This document shows positions 1-10,086 of a stretch of 64,000 bases of DNA, piece by piece. The DNA lies in assembly GCF_900106585.1 (NCBI RefSeq), contig NZ_FNWH01000005.1:1-64000 (forward strand), read 5' to 3'. The DNA is from Acidaminococcus timonensis (GTDB lineage: Bacteria; Bacillota; Negativicutes; Acidaminococcales; Acidaminococcaceae). The stretch's first letter is position 1. Each line of letters opens with the position of its first letter. The notes beneath the pieces are model-generated. The model did no database searches, was not told the origin of the DNA, and saw nothing but the letters and a program-made list of their open reading frames with translations. The position numbers were made by a program, and so were the translations under genes.

Positions 1-19
1 GTTTCACACCCCTTTTGTT

Positions 20-1054
20 TTATTTTCTTTCCATCAATTCCAGCAACGCCGGGTCATCCAGCGCCATACCGGCGCCCCTGGCCACACATTCCTGGGGATT
101 GGAGGCCACCCGGGTCCGCACATGGGTCCCGGCCTGGATACATTCATCCAGCCCTTCCAGCAGGCTTCCGCCACCGGTCAGGACAATTCCCGTATCCAGC
201 AGGTCCGCCGCCAGTTCCGGGGGTGTCTTTTCCAGCACACTGTGCAAACAGGTCAGCAGGGAAACCACCGGTTCCTCCAGACCCCGCCGCAGTTCCTGGG
301 CTCCCAGCCGTACTGTGGTAGGCAGGCCCGTAATGGTATCCCGGCCCCGGATGATCCGGTTGCCCCGGCGACCCCTGGGACTCACCGTTCCAATGTCCAG
401 CTTGATCTCCTCCAGCTGACTGCTTTCCACCTGCAGATGAAGATGGTCTTTCAAATACCGGTCCACGGCCCCGTTGAATGCCTCTCCCCCCATCCGGAGG
501 GATGCAGAATGGATGATCCGCCCCATGCTCAGCAGTGCCACACTGGTGGTCCCGCTGCCGATGTTCATCACCAGATGCCCTTTGGGTTCCTGGATGGGCA
601 GTCCGGCGCCCAGCGCCGCTGCCACCGGTTCCTCGATCAGATAGGTTTTTGCCGCCCCGGCCAGAAGGGCCGCTTCTGTCACCGCCCGGCGTTCCACACC
701 GGTCACTCCGGTGGGGACACAGAGCATAACCCGGGGCTTGAAGAACAGATTCCTGCCCACCACCCGATCCAGGATGGTTTCCAGAAGCCCCACAGCCCCG
801 TCAAAGTCAGCGATGACCCCATTTTCCAGGGGCCAGACCACTTCCCACTGGCCCTTTCCGGTCATTTCCCGGGCCTTGGAACCGATGGCTCCCACCTTGC
901 CGATACTGGGTTCCACAGCCACCACTGAAGGCTCCTGGAGCACGATGCCCCGGTTCTTCATGAAAACCCGGGTGGTGGTGGTCCCCATATCGATGCCCAC
1001 ATCCACCGGATTGAACAGCCGGGAAAACAGGCTCCTCTTTTCCGTCCGTTTCAT
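20..1054 (-). CDS. mreB: MreB/Mbl-like actin homolog, rod-shape protein
   Basis: 344 aa actin-fold ATPase of the MreB/Mbl family; such proteins polymerise under the membrane and direct cell-wall synthesis. Visible motifs are the phosphate-1 loop GIDMGTTTTRVF near residues 20-31, the phosphate-2 loop NIGSGTTSV in mid-protein, and the adenosine motif LTGGGSLLEGLD near the C-terminus. Length fits the family (about 335-350 aa). The phosphate-2 loop reads GSGTTSV where MreB usually has GGGTTEV, so the acidic residue near the nucleotide is changed and this may be an Mbl-type paralogue. It starts 4 bp after the murA stop with no clear ribosome site, suggesting translational coupling. Confidence 0.88.
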   Translation of the reverse strand: MKRTEKRSLFSRLFNPVDVGIDMGTTTTRVFMKNRGIVLQEPSVVAVEPSIGKVGAIGSKAREMTGKGQWEVVWPLENGVIADFDGAVGLLETILDRVVGRNLFFKPRVMLCVPTGVTGVERRAVTEAALLAGAAKTYLIEEPVAAALGAGLPIQEPKGHLVMNIGSGTTSVALLSMGRIIHSASLRMGGEAFNGAVDRYLKDHLHLQVESSQLEEIKLDIGTVSPRGRRGNRIIRGRDTITGLPTTVRLGAQELRRGLEEPVVSLLTCLHSVLEKTPPELAADLLDTGIVLTGGGSLLEGLDECIQAGTHVRTRVASNPQECVARGAGMALDDPALLELMERK

Positions 1055-1058
1055 GGGC

Positions 1059-2318
1059 TCAGCCGATCCGCTGGATGTCGGCTCCCAGGCCGGTCAGTTT
1101 GGCCACCAGGTTCTCATAGCCCCGATCGATATGGTAGATGTCAGTGATTTCCGTGGTCCCGTCCGCCACCAGGCCTGCCAGTACCATAGCTGCTCCGGCC
1201 CGCAGGTCCGTAGCCCGTACCTGGCAGCCATACAGCTTGGGGACTCCTTCCACGATGGCCGCCCGGCCGCCGTTGGTATGGATATTGGCTCCCATGCGCA
1301 GCAGTTCATCCACATGCATGAACCGGTTCTCGAACACCGTTTCCAGAACGGAACTCTGGCCCTTGGAAATGCACATCATCGCCATGACCTGGGCCTGCAT
1401 ATCCGTGGGAAAACCGGGATAGGGCAACGTCTTGATGGTAATGGCCTTCAGCTGTTCCGGCCCCACCACATGGACGGAATTGATGGCTTCCTCCACAATG
1501 GCACCAGCTTCCCGCAGTTTGGCGATCAGCGGCTTCATGTGTTCGCACAGCACGTTTTCCACCACGATATCCCCATGGGTCATGGCACCGGCCACCATAA
1601 AGGTTCCGGCTTCGATCCGGTCGGGGATCACCGTATGTTCTCCGCCCTTCATGCTTTCCACCCCATCGATGCGGATGGTGGTGGTGCCGGCACCCCGGAC
1701 CTTGCCGCCCATGACGTTGATGTAGTTGGCCAGATCCACGATTTCCGGTTCCTCGGCCGCATTTTCAATGATGGTGGTCCCTTTGGCCATGGAGGCAGCC
1801 ATCATCAGGTTTTCCGTGGCACCCACGCTGGGGAAATCCAGATAGATGGTGGTCCCGGTCAGACCGTGAGGGGCAAAGGCTTCGATATATCCGTGTCCCT
1901 GTTCGATGGTGGCACCCAGGGCCTCGAAGCCCTTCAAGTGGATATCGATGGGACGGGTGCCAATGGCACAGCCCCCGGGCAGGGAAATCTTGGCCCGGCC
2001 GATCCGCGCCAGCAGGGACCCCATGACCAGGAACGAAGCCCGCATGGTACTCACCAGATCATAGGGGGCTTCCCAGCCGGTCACTTCCCGACTGTCGATT
2101 TTCAACGCATGGGGCTGGGAATGATCCACTTTCAGCCCCAGACATTCCAGCACCTTGCAGATGGTGCTCACATCCTCCAATTCCGGCACTTCCAGAATGG
2201 TACTTCCTTCCGTTCCCAATACAGAAGCTGCAATAATGGGCAATACTGCATTCTTGGCCCCGCTGACCCGAACAGTCCCCTGCAGCCGGTGACCACCCTT
2301 TACTACCAGTTTCTCCAC
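1059..2318 (-). CDS. murA: UDP-N-acetylglucosamine 1-carboxyvinyltransferase
   Basis: Transfers enolpyruvate from PEP to UDP-GlcNAc, the first committed step of peptidoglycan synthesis, in the cytosol. The catalytic-loop Cys lies in [14 protein letters not shown], and the N-terminal [13 protein letters not shown] carries the conserved Lys-Asn pair. The frame is open further upstream, but a GTG start giving VEKLVVKGG and 419 aa matches the family length and has an AAAGGTG ribosome site 11 bp upstream; the longer form would run into the upstream gene. It lies between a membrane protein gene and mreB, forming an envelope operon. Confidence 0.94.
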   Translation of the reverse strand: MEKLVVKGGHRLQGTVRVSGAKNAVLPIIAASVLGTEGSTILEVPELEDVSTICKVLECLGLKVDHSQPHALKIDSREVTGWEAPYDLVSTMRASFLVMGSLLARIGRAKISLPGGCAIGTRPIDIHLKGFEALGATIEQGHGYIEAFAPHGLTGTTIYLDFPSVGATENLMMAASMAKGTTIIENAAEEPEIVDLANYINVMGGKVRGAGTTTIRIDGVESMKGGEHTVIPDRIEAGTFMVAGAMTHGDIVVENVLCEHMKPLIAKLREAGAIVEEAINSVHVVGPEQLKAITIKTLPYPGFPTDMQAQVMAMMCISKGQSSVLETVFENRFMHVDELLRMGANIHTNGGRAAIVEGVPKLYGCQVRATDLRAGAAMVLAGLVADGTTEITDIYHIDRGYENLVAKLTGLGADIQRIG

Positions 2319-2373
2319 GCCTGATTCCACACCTTTCTTTTCCAGAAGAGAAGCGATGCTTCCCCCTCGCTCA

Positions 2374-2814
2374 TTACGATTTCGAATGAATACCCCACCG
2401 TTGTTTGTGTCGTTTTTGCTGTTCACTGAGTTCCTGATCCAGGGCCTGCCGCATTTCGTGCTGTTCCCGGTACTTTTCTGCCCGGACAGCCGCGGTTCCG
2501 GCCGGATCATCCTTTATTTTTCTGCGCTGGGCAATTTCCCACTCCAGTTTGGCTTTTTCCGCCTTCTGACGTCGTTTCCGGGATTCTTCCCGGGCCCTGG
2601 CCTCCAGTTTCTGCCGGGGCGTCAGATTGTGTGCATTCAGGAACTGGGCCCGCCGTATCAAATAAAGAGGGACCACCAGTGGCATCAGCAGAAATGTCCC
2701 GATGACCCATACATTTTTATGACGCATCCCGATGCTGTGGCTGTCCAGAAAGATGACCCAGGTCACCAGGCAGCATACCACCAAAAACACCATGTTGGAC
2801 AATCCGTACGGCAC
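2374..2814 (-). CDS. Hypothetical membrane protein with charged coiled-coil tail
   Basis: About 146 aa. Two hydrophobic segments (roughly residues 8-25 and 35-55) are followed by a highly charged, Lys/Arg/Glu/Gln-rich helical tail to the C-terminus, so it is probably an inner-membrane protein with a cytosolic coiled coil. I do not recognise the family. It is the first gene of the unit leading to murA and mreB, so a role in envelope growth is plausible but only inferred. The start is uncertain: the GTG used here directly abuts its purine-rich site, and TTG (2802) and ATG (2793) are in-frame alternatives. Confidence 0.6.
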   Translation of the reverse strand: MPYGLSNMVFLVVCCLVTWVIFLDSHSIGMRHKNVWVIGTFLLMPLVVPLYLIRRAQFLNAHNLTPRQKLEARAREESRKRRQKAEKAKLEWEIAQRRKIKDDPAGTAAVRAEKYREQHEMRQALDQELSEQQKRHKQRWGIHSKS

Positions 2815-2866
2815 CCCCTCTATGTCTTCGGGACTTCCAATCCAATGCCAATTTTGATAACTAAAC

Positions 2867-2875
2867 TATTATACC
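2867..2875 (-). promoter_or_regulatory. Probable extended -10 promoter for the murA-mreB unit
   Basis: Read on the minus strand the sequence is TGGTATAAT, an extended -10 (TGN plus a consensus TATAAT), about 55 bp upstream of the membrane-protein gene. No good -35 is seen, as is usual for extended -10 promoters. Confidence 0.5.
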
Positions 2876-2926
2876 ATATCTCGTCCTGATTGCCATAGGG
2901 AAATAGGAATGGAACCAAACCACCAT

Positions 2927-3027
2927 ACCTGGGAACGGGCTCCCCTTATGGGTAGCCCCTACGAAAGGCAGGAGCTTTCGCCGATGGATGCGTAGGGACG
3001 GCCCATAAGGGACGTCTGAACCCAGGT
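2927..3027. repeat. MITE-like palindromic repeat, copy A
   Basis: A 101-bp element with inverted ends ACCTGGG and CCCAGGT and inner inverted blocks (CCCTACG and CGTAGGG, CTTATGGG and CCCATAAG). A second 101-bp copy is at 59977-60077 and a diverged, inverted copy at 17179-17280. A shared tail, CGCCCAGCGGGCA, follows copies A and C. There is no coding capacity. It sits between the ATP synthase operon end and the murA unit. Confidence 0.75.
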
Positions 3028-3040
3028 CGCCCAGCGGGCA

Positions 3041-3076
3041 AAGAAAAAGAGTGCCGCAAGCGCGACACTCTTTTTT
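3041..3076 (-). terminator. Intrinsic terminator of the ATP synthase operon
   Basis: On the minus strand GAGTGTCGC, a CTT loop and GCGGCACTC form a stem followed by TTTTTCTTT. It lies immediately after the small gene at 3075-3266. Confidence 0.8.
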
Positions 3077-3266
3077 AAAAATGTCTTGTATGGGTCCGCA
3101 GCCGGTCCGCCAGGATGTTGTAATAGACCTGTTTTTCCTGAATGGTTTTTTTCAGTTTGCGGATCTGTTCTTCCGTTTTTGCCTCTTCCAGAAGTTCTTC
3201 CAGTTCGACCAGCTCCAGGCGCAGCTGCCCCATCTTGCTGGCTGCCATCTTGCTGATAAAGTCCAC
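3075..3266 (-). CDS. Small coiled-coil protein at end of ATP synthase operon
   Basis: 63 aa, almost entirely predicted charged alpha helix (LELVELEELLEEAKTEEQIR and onwards) with no membrane segment or Cys. It begins 56 bp after atpC and ends in the operon terminator, so it should be transcribed with the ATP synthase. I do not recognise a family. An assembly or regulatory role for F1 is only a guess from position. Confidence 0.5.
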   Translation of the reverse strand: MDFISKMAASKMGQLRLELVELEELLEEAKTEEQIRKLKKTIQEKQVYYNILADRLRTHTRHF

Positions 3267-3322
3267 AGCGGTCCCCCTCTCTACCTGCTGTAACGAACTT
3301 GCGCCCTCTGCCCGGGATTTTC

Positions 3323-3763
3323 TCAGGACCCCAGGGTAAACGGTGCTGCTTTCCCCACCAGGGAAGCTGTCTTCAGACGAGCTTCGGCACGACGCAGGAT
3401 TTTTTCTGTATGTTCGATATCGGTCAGATTGTCAGGGTGGTCCAGCCGGGCCTGGGCTTCTGCCCGGACCTTTTCGTACCGGGCCACGTCGATTTTTTCT
3501 GCCCGTTCCGCCCGGGGGGTCAGGATGATGACTTTGTTATCCTTGACTTCTGCAAAGCCGCCCTCCACGTAGACCAAAATCACATGGTTGTCCTTATCCT
3601 GCAATTTCAGGGGCCCCTCCCCCAAAACAGCGATCAAGGGTCCATGGTTGGCCAGGATGCCGACACCCCCATTTACTGTATTCAACAAGACATAGGAAAT
3701 ATCCTTCCTTTTTACCAGAAGTTTTTCCGGTGTCAGGACTTCCAGACTCATTACATTGGCCAT
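3323..3763 (-). CDS. atpC: F1 ATP synthase epsilon subunit
   Basis: 146 aa, a usual length. An N-terminal beta-sandwich (VLTPEKLLVKRKDI; VGILANHGPLIAVL; ILVYVEGGFAEV) is followed by a C-terminal helical hairpin. Epsilon is part of the central stalk and can inhibit ATP hydrolysis. It is 4 bp downstream of atpD. Confidence 0.95.
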   Translation of the reverse strand: MANVMSLEVLTPEKLLVKRKDISYVLLNTVNGGVGILANHGPLIAVLGEGPLKLQDKDNHVILVYVEGGFAEVKDNKVIILTPRAERAEKIDVARYEKVRAEAQARLDHPDNLTDIEHTEKILRRAEARLKTASLVGKAAPFTLGS

Positions 3764-3767
3764 GATC

Positions 3768-5255
<1,488 letters not shown>

Positions 5256-6164
5256 TTATTTCAAAGCTTCAGCACCGCTGACGATTTCATTGATTTCCGT
5301 GGTGATGCTGGCCTGTCTCACTTTCTGGTAATACACCTGCAGCTTGCCCAGCAGGTTCTGGGCATTGTCCGTGGCCGTGCTCATGGCCGTCATCCGGGAA
5401 GCCAGCTCACAGGCCGAGCTCTGGATGAGTGCTGTAAAGATCTGGCTGCGCAGGTAATACCGGGCCAGATAGGACAGCATCTCCGCCGGTTCCGGTTCGA
5501 AGATCAGGGTGGAATAATCCGTAGGATCATCCGCCTCCCAGACTTTCTCCCCCTGTACCTCCAGGGAATCTTTGGCCTTGGGCTGCACCGGAAGGATGGG
5601 CACAGTCCTGGGAATCTGCACCATGGCGGATTTGAAGTAGGTATAGATGATATCCACCTCGTCCACTTCTCCGTGGATGAACATGGATTCCACATAATCG
5701 GCGATTTCCTCCGCCGCTTCGAACGTTGGCTTTTCGGAAAATCCCGTCCAGCTCTTATCGATGTGGTAGCCCCAATGGTTCAGGCCGATCCGGATCTGCC
5801 TGCCTACGGCCAGCAGGGGAGAATCTTCCTTCCCCCGCAGTTCCACGCTGGTGTATTTCACCACGTTGTTGTTGTAGGGTCCGGCCAGTCCCTTGTCGGA
5901 ACCCATGACAATATAAGCCGTCTTGTACACGGGACGCTTTTCCAGCAACGGATTCTTCTTCAGGTCCAGATGGGCCATGACGGAAGGATCGCTGACGGCT
6001 TCCTGCAGGATTTCCCGCAGTTTGTCGGCATAGGGCAGGCTGGATTCGGCCCGCTGCTGGGCCTGATGCATCCGGGCCGAGGCCACCATCTGCATGGCCC
6101 CGGTGATTTTACTGATGCTGCCCACAGTTTTCATGTGGGCACGGATCCCGCTGGTATTGGCCAT
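5256..6164 (-). CDS. atpG: F1 ATP synthase gamma subunit
   Basis: 302 aa central-stalk rotor. The N-terminal helix reads GIRAHMKTVGSISKITGAMQ and the C-terminal helix carries the conserved stretch ending in EINEIVSGAEALK; the two form the coiled coil inside the alpha-beta hexamer. Lies 16 bp after atpA and 12 bp before atpD. Confidence 0.96.
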   Translation of the reverse strand: MANTSGIRAHMKTVGSISKITGAMQMVASARMHQAQQRAESSLPYADKLREILQEAVSDPSVMAHLDLKKNPLLEKRPVYKTAYIVMGSDKGLAGPYNNNVVKYTSVELRGKEDSPLLAVGRQIRIGLNHWGYHIDKSWTGFSEKPTFEAAEEIADYVESMFIHGEVDEVDIIYTYFKSAMVQIPRTVPILPVQPKAKDSLEVQGEKVWEADDPTDYSTLIFEPEPAEMLSYLARYYLRSQIFTALIQSSACELASRMTAMSTATDNAQNLLGKLQVYYQKVRQASITTEINEIVSGAEALK

Positions 6165-6180
6165 CTTCGCTCACCCGCCT

Positions 6181-8034
6181 TTACGCCTGCGCGCCGCCGG
6201 GCGCAAACAGCTTGCCAAAATCATCCAGTGCGTCGTCCAGCTGTTGCCTGATGTCATCCGTCAATTTCTGTTCTTTCTCCAGAGACGTGAGGATGATGGA
6301 GCAGTGGTTGTCCAAGTACGTCAGCATCTCATAGGCGTACCGGGTCACATCGGCCACCGGTACATTATCCACAAAGCCGTTATTCACCGCATACAGGGAA
6401 ATCACTTCCTGGGCCATGGAAAGAGGCTGGTACTGCCCCTGTTTCAGGATTTCCGTCACCCGGGCACCACGGTCCAGCTGGGCCCTGGTCTCTTTGTCCA
6501 GATCGGAACCGAACTGGGCGAAAGCCGCCAGTTCCCGGTACTGGGCCAGGGCCAGACGCAGGGTACCGGCCACGCTCTTCATGGCCTTGGTCTGGGCCGC
6601 GCCCCCTACACGGGAGACGGACAGCCCGGAGTTCAGGGCCGGCCGCACACCGGAATTGAACAGGTCGGTTTCCAGGTAAATCTGCCCATCGGTAATGGAA
6701 ATCACGTTGGTGGGGATATACCCGCTCACGTCTCCGGCCTGGGTCTCGATGATGGGCAGGGCCGTCATGGAGCCGCCGCCGTGTCTGGCATTCCGCCGGC
6801 AGGCCCGTTCCAGCAGACGGGAATGCAGATAGAATACATCCCCGGGGTAGGCTTCCCGTCCGGGCGGACGACGGAGCAGCAGACTCATGGCACGGTATGC
6901 CACGGCGTGCTTGCTCAGATCATCGTAGACGATCAGCACATCCTTTCCCTGATCCATGAAGTATTCACCCACAGCCGCACCGGCATAGGGTGCCAGATAC
7001 TGCAGAGGTGCCGTATCCGCAGCGGTGGCGGCTACGATCATGGTGTAATCCGCTGCGCCGTACTCTTCAAAGGTATGAGCCAGGCGGGCCACGGAAGAAG
7101 CTTTCTGCCCGATGGCTACATAAATGCAGATCACACCTTTCCCCTTCTGATTCAGGATGGTGTCGACGGCAATGGCTGTCTTGCCGGTCCCACGGTCACC
7201 GATGATCAGTTCTCTCTGACCCCGGCCGATGGGTACCAGGGCATCCACAGCCTTCAGCCCGGTCTGCAGGGGCACATCCACCGGCTGACGGGCAGCAATC
7301 CCCGGGGCCTGGTGCTCGATGGGATATTTGGCCTGGGTCTTGATGGCGCCCTTCCCGTCCAGAGGCTGCCCCAGCGGGTTGACGATCCGACCCAGCATTT
7401 CTTCCCCAACAGGGATTTCCATGATTTCGCCGGTACGGCGGACCATATCCCCTTCTTTTATTTCTGTGGCGCCGCCCAGCAGAACGATCCCCACTTCATT
7501 TTCCCGCAGGTTCTGCACCATGCCGTAGACGCCGTCGTGCAGGGCCACCAGCTCACCGCTCATGGCTCCGCCCAGCCCGCTGGCGGTACAGATCCCATCG
7601 CCGACTTTTTCTACCACGCCGATTTCTTCCAGATCCACCTGGTTCTGGAAGTTTTTCACGCCCTGGCTCAGGGCTTCCGTCATATTGCCCGGTTTTTCCA
7701 GGTCCTGATCCTGGAGATGGATTGCCTTCATCAGGGCATCCATTTTCTCCAGCTGCCGCTGCATGGTGGCATCGAACACATGGTCTCCGTACTGGACCAG
7801 CACGCCACCCACCACTTTGGGATCCACTTTCTGCTGCTGGATCTGCACCGGCTTCCGGAATTTCTCCATCAGCAGTTTTTCCAGCAGGGTGGCTTCCTCC
7901 GCGTCCAGAGGCCGGGCCGTCGTCACCGTGACAGGCAAAAGCTCCTGTCCGGCGAACAGGGCCTGGTCATCCTCTGTAAGGGTCACACGATCCAGGATCT
8001 GTTTCCACAGAGCTTCCTTGTTTTTACTATTCAT
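6181..8034 (-). CDS. atpA: F1 ATP synthase alpha subunit with N-terminal delta-subunit domain
   Basis: 617 aa, about 110 longer than normal alpha. Residues 118-617 are a standard alpha subunit (Walker A GDRGTGKT at 279-286; [20 protein letters not shown]). Residues 34-104 match the C-terminal domain of the delta/OSCP subunit: [12 protein letters not shown], then [16 protein letters not shown] and a terminal [13 protein letters not shown]. No separate atpH exists between atpF and atpA (47-bp gap), and the delta N-terminal helical domain is absent from this operon. Met118 has no ribosome site, whereas the 8034 start is preceded by GGAGG/AGG and a small GATCCCG hairpin, so a true fusion is the simplest reading. 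Confidence 0.93.
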   Translation of the reverse strand: MNSKNKEALWKQILDRVTLTEDDQALFAGQELLPVTVTTARPLDAEEATLLEKLLMEKFRKPVQIQQQKVDPKVVGGVLVQYGDHVFDATMQRQLEKMDALMKAIHLQDQDLEKPGNMTEALSQGVKNFQNQVDLEEIGVVEKVGDGICTASGLGGAMSGELVALHDGVYGMVQNLRENEVGIVLLGGATEIKEGDMVRRTGEIMEIPVGEEMLGRIVNPLGQPLDGKGAIKTQAKYPIEHQAPGIAARQPVDVPLQTGLKAVDALVPIGRGQRELIIGDRGTGKTAIAVDTILNQKGKGVICIYVAIGQKASSVARLAHTFEEYGAADYTMIVAATAADTAPLQYLAPYAGAAVGEYFMDQGKDVLIVYDDLSKHAVAYRAMSLLLRRPPGREAYPGDVFYLHSRLLERACRRNARHGGGSMTALPIIETQAGDVSGYIPTNVISITDGQIYLETDLFNSGVRPALNSGLSVSRVGGAAQTKAMKSVAGTLRLALAQYRELAAFAQFGSDLDKETRAQLDRGARVTEILKQGQYQPLSMAQEVISLYAVNNGFVDNVPVADVTRYAYEMLTYLDNHCSIILTSLEKEQKLTDDIRQQLDDALDDFGKLFAPGGAQA

Positions 8035-8081
8035 CGGTTGATCCTGCCTCCACGATCCCGCTTACCGGGATCTTTCCAATC

Positions 8082-8579
8082 TCATTTTTTCTGCTGCTGT
8101 TCTGCCAGGGTGGCATCGGTGATTTTGGCCACCAGTGCCTGGTCTTCGGCAGAATCCAGTTTGGCCTGCAGTACCCGGCCGGCGATTTCCGTACTTAACG
8201 CAATGATCTGCTCCCGTACTTCCAGCAGGGCTTTCCGTTTTTCCATTTCCACGGTCTGGCGTCCGCTGGCCAGCAGTTCAGCCCGTTCCTTCTGGGCATT
8301 GGCCAGGGCTTCATCATGGAGCTGCTGGGCCATGGTATTGGCTCTGGAGACAATATCATTGGCCTCTTTCCTGGCACTTTGCAGTTGTTCCGCATATTGT
8401 TCCTTCAACGCTTCTGCATCTTTCCGTGCATGGTCAGCCTGGTCCATATCTTTTACGATTTTGGCCCGGCGATCATCCATGGCCTTCAACAGGGGCTTGT
8501 AGGCAAATTTTGCCAATACCCACAGCAGAATGATGAAGTTGACGATCTGTGCAATCAACGTATAGTTGATACTTACCAT
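8082..8579 (-). CDS. atpF: Fo ATP synthase b subunit
   Basis: 165 aa. One N-terminal membrane helix (IAQIVNFIILLWVLAKFAYKP) is followed by a long charged dimerisation helix. It forms the peripheral stalk that normally binds delta; here its C-terminus would meet the delta domain fused to alpha. Length is normal, so b itself has not gained the missing delta domain, unlike the mycobacterial b-delta fusion. Confidence 0.95.
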   Translation of the reverse strand: MVSINYTLIAQIVNFIILLWVLAKFAYKPLLKAMDDRRAKIVKDMDQADHARKDAEALKEQYAEQLQSARKEANDIVSRANTMAQQLHDEALANAQKERAELLASGRQTVEMEKRKALLEVREQIIALSTEIAGRVLQAKLDSAEDQALVAKITDATLAEQQQKK

Positions 8580-8620
8580 TCCCTATCGCTTCCTTTCTCC
8601 CCGAGGGGTCATCCGTCCGG

Positions 8621-8878
8621 TTATTTCACGAAGGGATTGGCGAATACCAGCACAATGGCAATGACGGAAGCAATGATGGGGATGGATTCAACCAGACCGA
8701 TACCGATCAGCATGTTCACCTGGAAGCTCCCGGCCTGTTCCGGCTGGCGGGCCATACATTCCAGAGCTTTGGAAGCCACCGTGGAATCGCCCCGGGTAGC
8801 CGCAATGGAAGCGCCTACGCCGATGATGGCAGCGGCCAGGACGGAAGCGACGATAATCAAAGTATTGTTGTCGATCAT
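8621..8878 (-). CDS. atpE: Fo ATP synthase c subunit (ring)
   Basis: 85 aa, two membrane helices joined by the conserved ARQPEQ loop. The ion-binding carboxylate is Glu64 in GLVESIPII, followed by Ser65; the position equivalent to Gln32 of Na+-type rings is Asp31 (RGDSTVASK). Glu-Ser resembles Na+ rings, but the Thr and Tyr of the classic Na+ motif are Ile here, so coupling ion cannot be decided. Confidence 0.95.
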   Translation of the reverse strand: MIDNNTLIIVASVLAAAIIGVGASIAATRGDSTVASKALECMARQPEQAGSFQVNMLIGIGLVESIPIIASVIAIVLVFANPFVK

Positions 8879-8904
8879 TTTTTACATCCTTTCTGTTCTC
8901 CAGC

Positions 8905-9612
8905 TCATTTGCTGGAATGGATCTGTTTAAAGATAGGTGCCAGCGCAATCACCGTCAGCATGGTGAAGATGAAAGCCTGGAGAAAGCCGATGATCAGGCT
9001 GAAGCCGATCCACAGGTTGGGAACCACCCAGGGGACCAGCATGTACAGCACCGCCAGCAGGATTTCTCCTGCCAGGATGTTCCCGAACAGACGCAGAGCC
9101 ATGGTCAGAGGTTTGGCCAGTTCTTCGATGATGTTCAGCGGAAGCATCAGGGCAAAAGGAGTCACCAGATGTTTAAAATACGAGGGACCCTGCTGGATGA
9201 CCCCAATGATGTAGGTAGCGATGGCCACCGTAATGGAAAGGCCCAGGGCCACGTTGATGTCATTGGTGGGAGAAGAGAGATGCACGCCCAGGGACGGCAT
9301 CAGGCCCAGTTCGTTCCCCACAAAGATGTACAGAAACAGGGTCAGGACGAAGGGAATCGTCACCCTTCTGCCTTCCACGCCCATGTTGGCGTCCATCAGT
9401 TTTTCCAGCCATTCGACGATCATTTCCACCAGGTTCTGGATTCCATGGGGAATTTCATGGACCTGCCGGGTGGCGGCAAAAACCAGTACAGCCACAATGA
9501 TCATGGTCAGCCAGGACATATAGATGGTCTGCATATTCAAGGCGACTCCGGGAAGGACTTCCGTGGTCCCGTAATGGATGACTTCCGAGCTTGCAGCTTC
9601 TGCAATTCCCAT
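8905..9612 (-). CDS. atpB: Fo ATP synthase a subunit
   Basis: 235 aa, five to six membrane helices. The essential Arg lies in ELAKPLTMALRLFGNILAGE, and a conserved C-terminal helix (IGFLQAFIFTMLTVIAL) follows. It forms the ion half-channels against the c ring. First core gene of the atpB-E-F-A-G-D-C order. Confidence 0.95.
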   Translation of the reverse strand: MGIAEAASSEVIHYGTTEVLPGVALNMQTIYMSWLTMIIVAVLVFAATRQVHEIPHGIQNLVEMIVEWLEKLMDANMGVEGRRVTIPFVLTLFLYIFVGNELGLMPSLGVHLSSPTNDINVALGLSITVAIATYIIGVIQQGPSYFKHLVTPFALMLPLNIIEELAKPLTMALRLFGNILAGEILLAVLYMLVPWVVPNLWIGFSLIIGFLQAFIFTMLTVIALAPIFKQIHSSK

Positions 9613-9663
9613 ATCCGTATCACTTCCTTTTCAAAAATTTCTGATGTGTAAGGAGCCAGCGCC

Positions 9664-10080
9664 CTAAGGCTGCTGTTTTTTATCTCCAAGATGGCAGCGG
9701 ACCATCTGCATCACCAAACCAACATTCAAACAGACAAAGCCAAGCAGCACCAGCACCGGCTGGCACTTCAGTTTCAGCGCAGCCACGGTCCACAGTAACA
9801 GCACTCCAATGCGCAGGAACATCAGACGATGCATGGAAAGGGCCGCCTGCCGGGGCGGTTTGCCCATTCCGCTGAGGATGCCCCAGAGGACCAGCAGGGT
9901 ATCCCCCAGACCGGCCAGCACCCCCAGGAACACTCCCAGAGGAACGGCTCCGGCGCCCAGGGCCACCAGGGCCAGAAGACCCAGCAGCACCAGTTGTCCC
10001 AGAACAATCCGCGTCGCCTGTTTCTTCATACCGGAAGGAGCCTCCGGAGTACCCGGGGGCTCTTTCTGCAGGGCATCCAT
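9664..10080 (-). CDS. atpI: AtpI-like ATP synthase subunit I
   Basis: 138 aa with about four hydrophobic segments and a Pro/Lys-rich N-terminus. Position directly before atpB, size and topology match the poorly conserved AtpI/ATP synthase I family, thought to help c-ring assembly. Sequence similarity alone would not settle it; the call rests largely on context. Confidence 0.7.
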   Translation of the reverse strand: MDALQKEPPGTPEAPSGMKKQATRIVLGQLVLLGLLALVALGAGAVPLGVFLGVLAGLGDTLLVLWGILSGMGKPPRQAALSMHRLMFLRIGVLLLWTVAALKLKCQPVLVLLGFVCLNVGLVMQMVRCHLGDKKQQP

Positions 10081-10086
10081 GGTGGC

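Noticed and set aside
2319-2510. N-terminal extension of murA
   Set aside because: The frame is open, but the extra 64 residues resemble no MurA and overlap the upstream membrane-protein gene; the internal GTG has a ribosome site and gives the normal length.
8082-8579. Missing delta N-terminal domain fused to the b subunit, as in mycobacteria
   Set aside because: The b protein is 165 aa with a normal C-terminus, so no delta sequence is attached.
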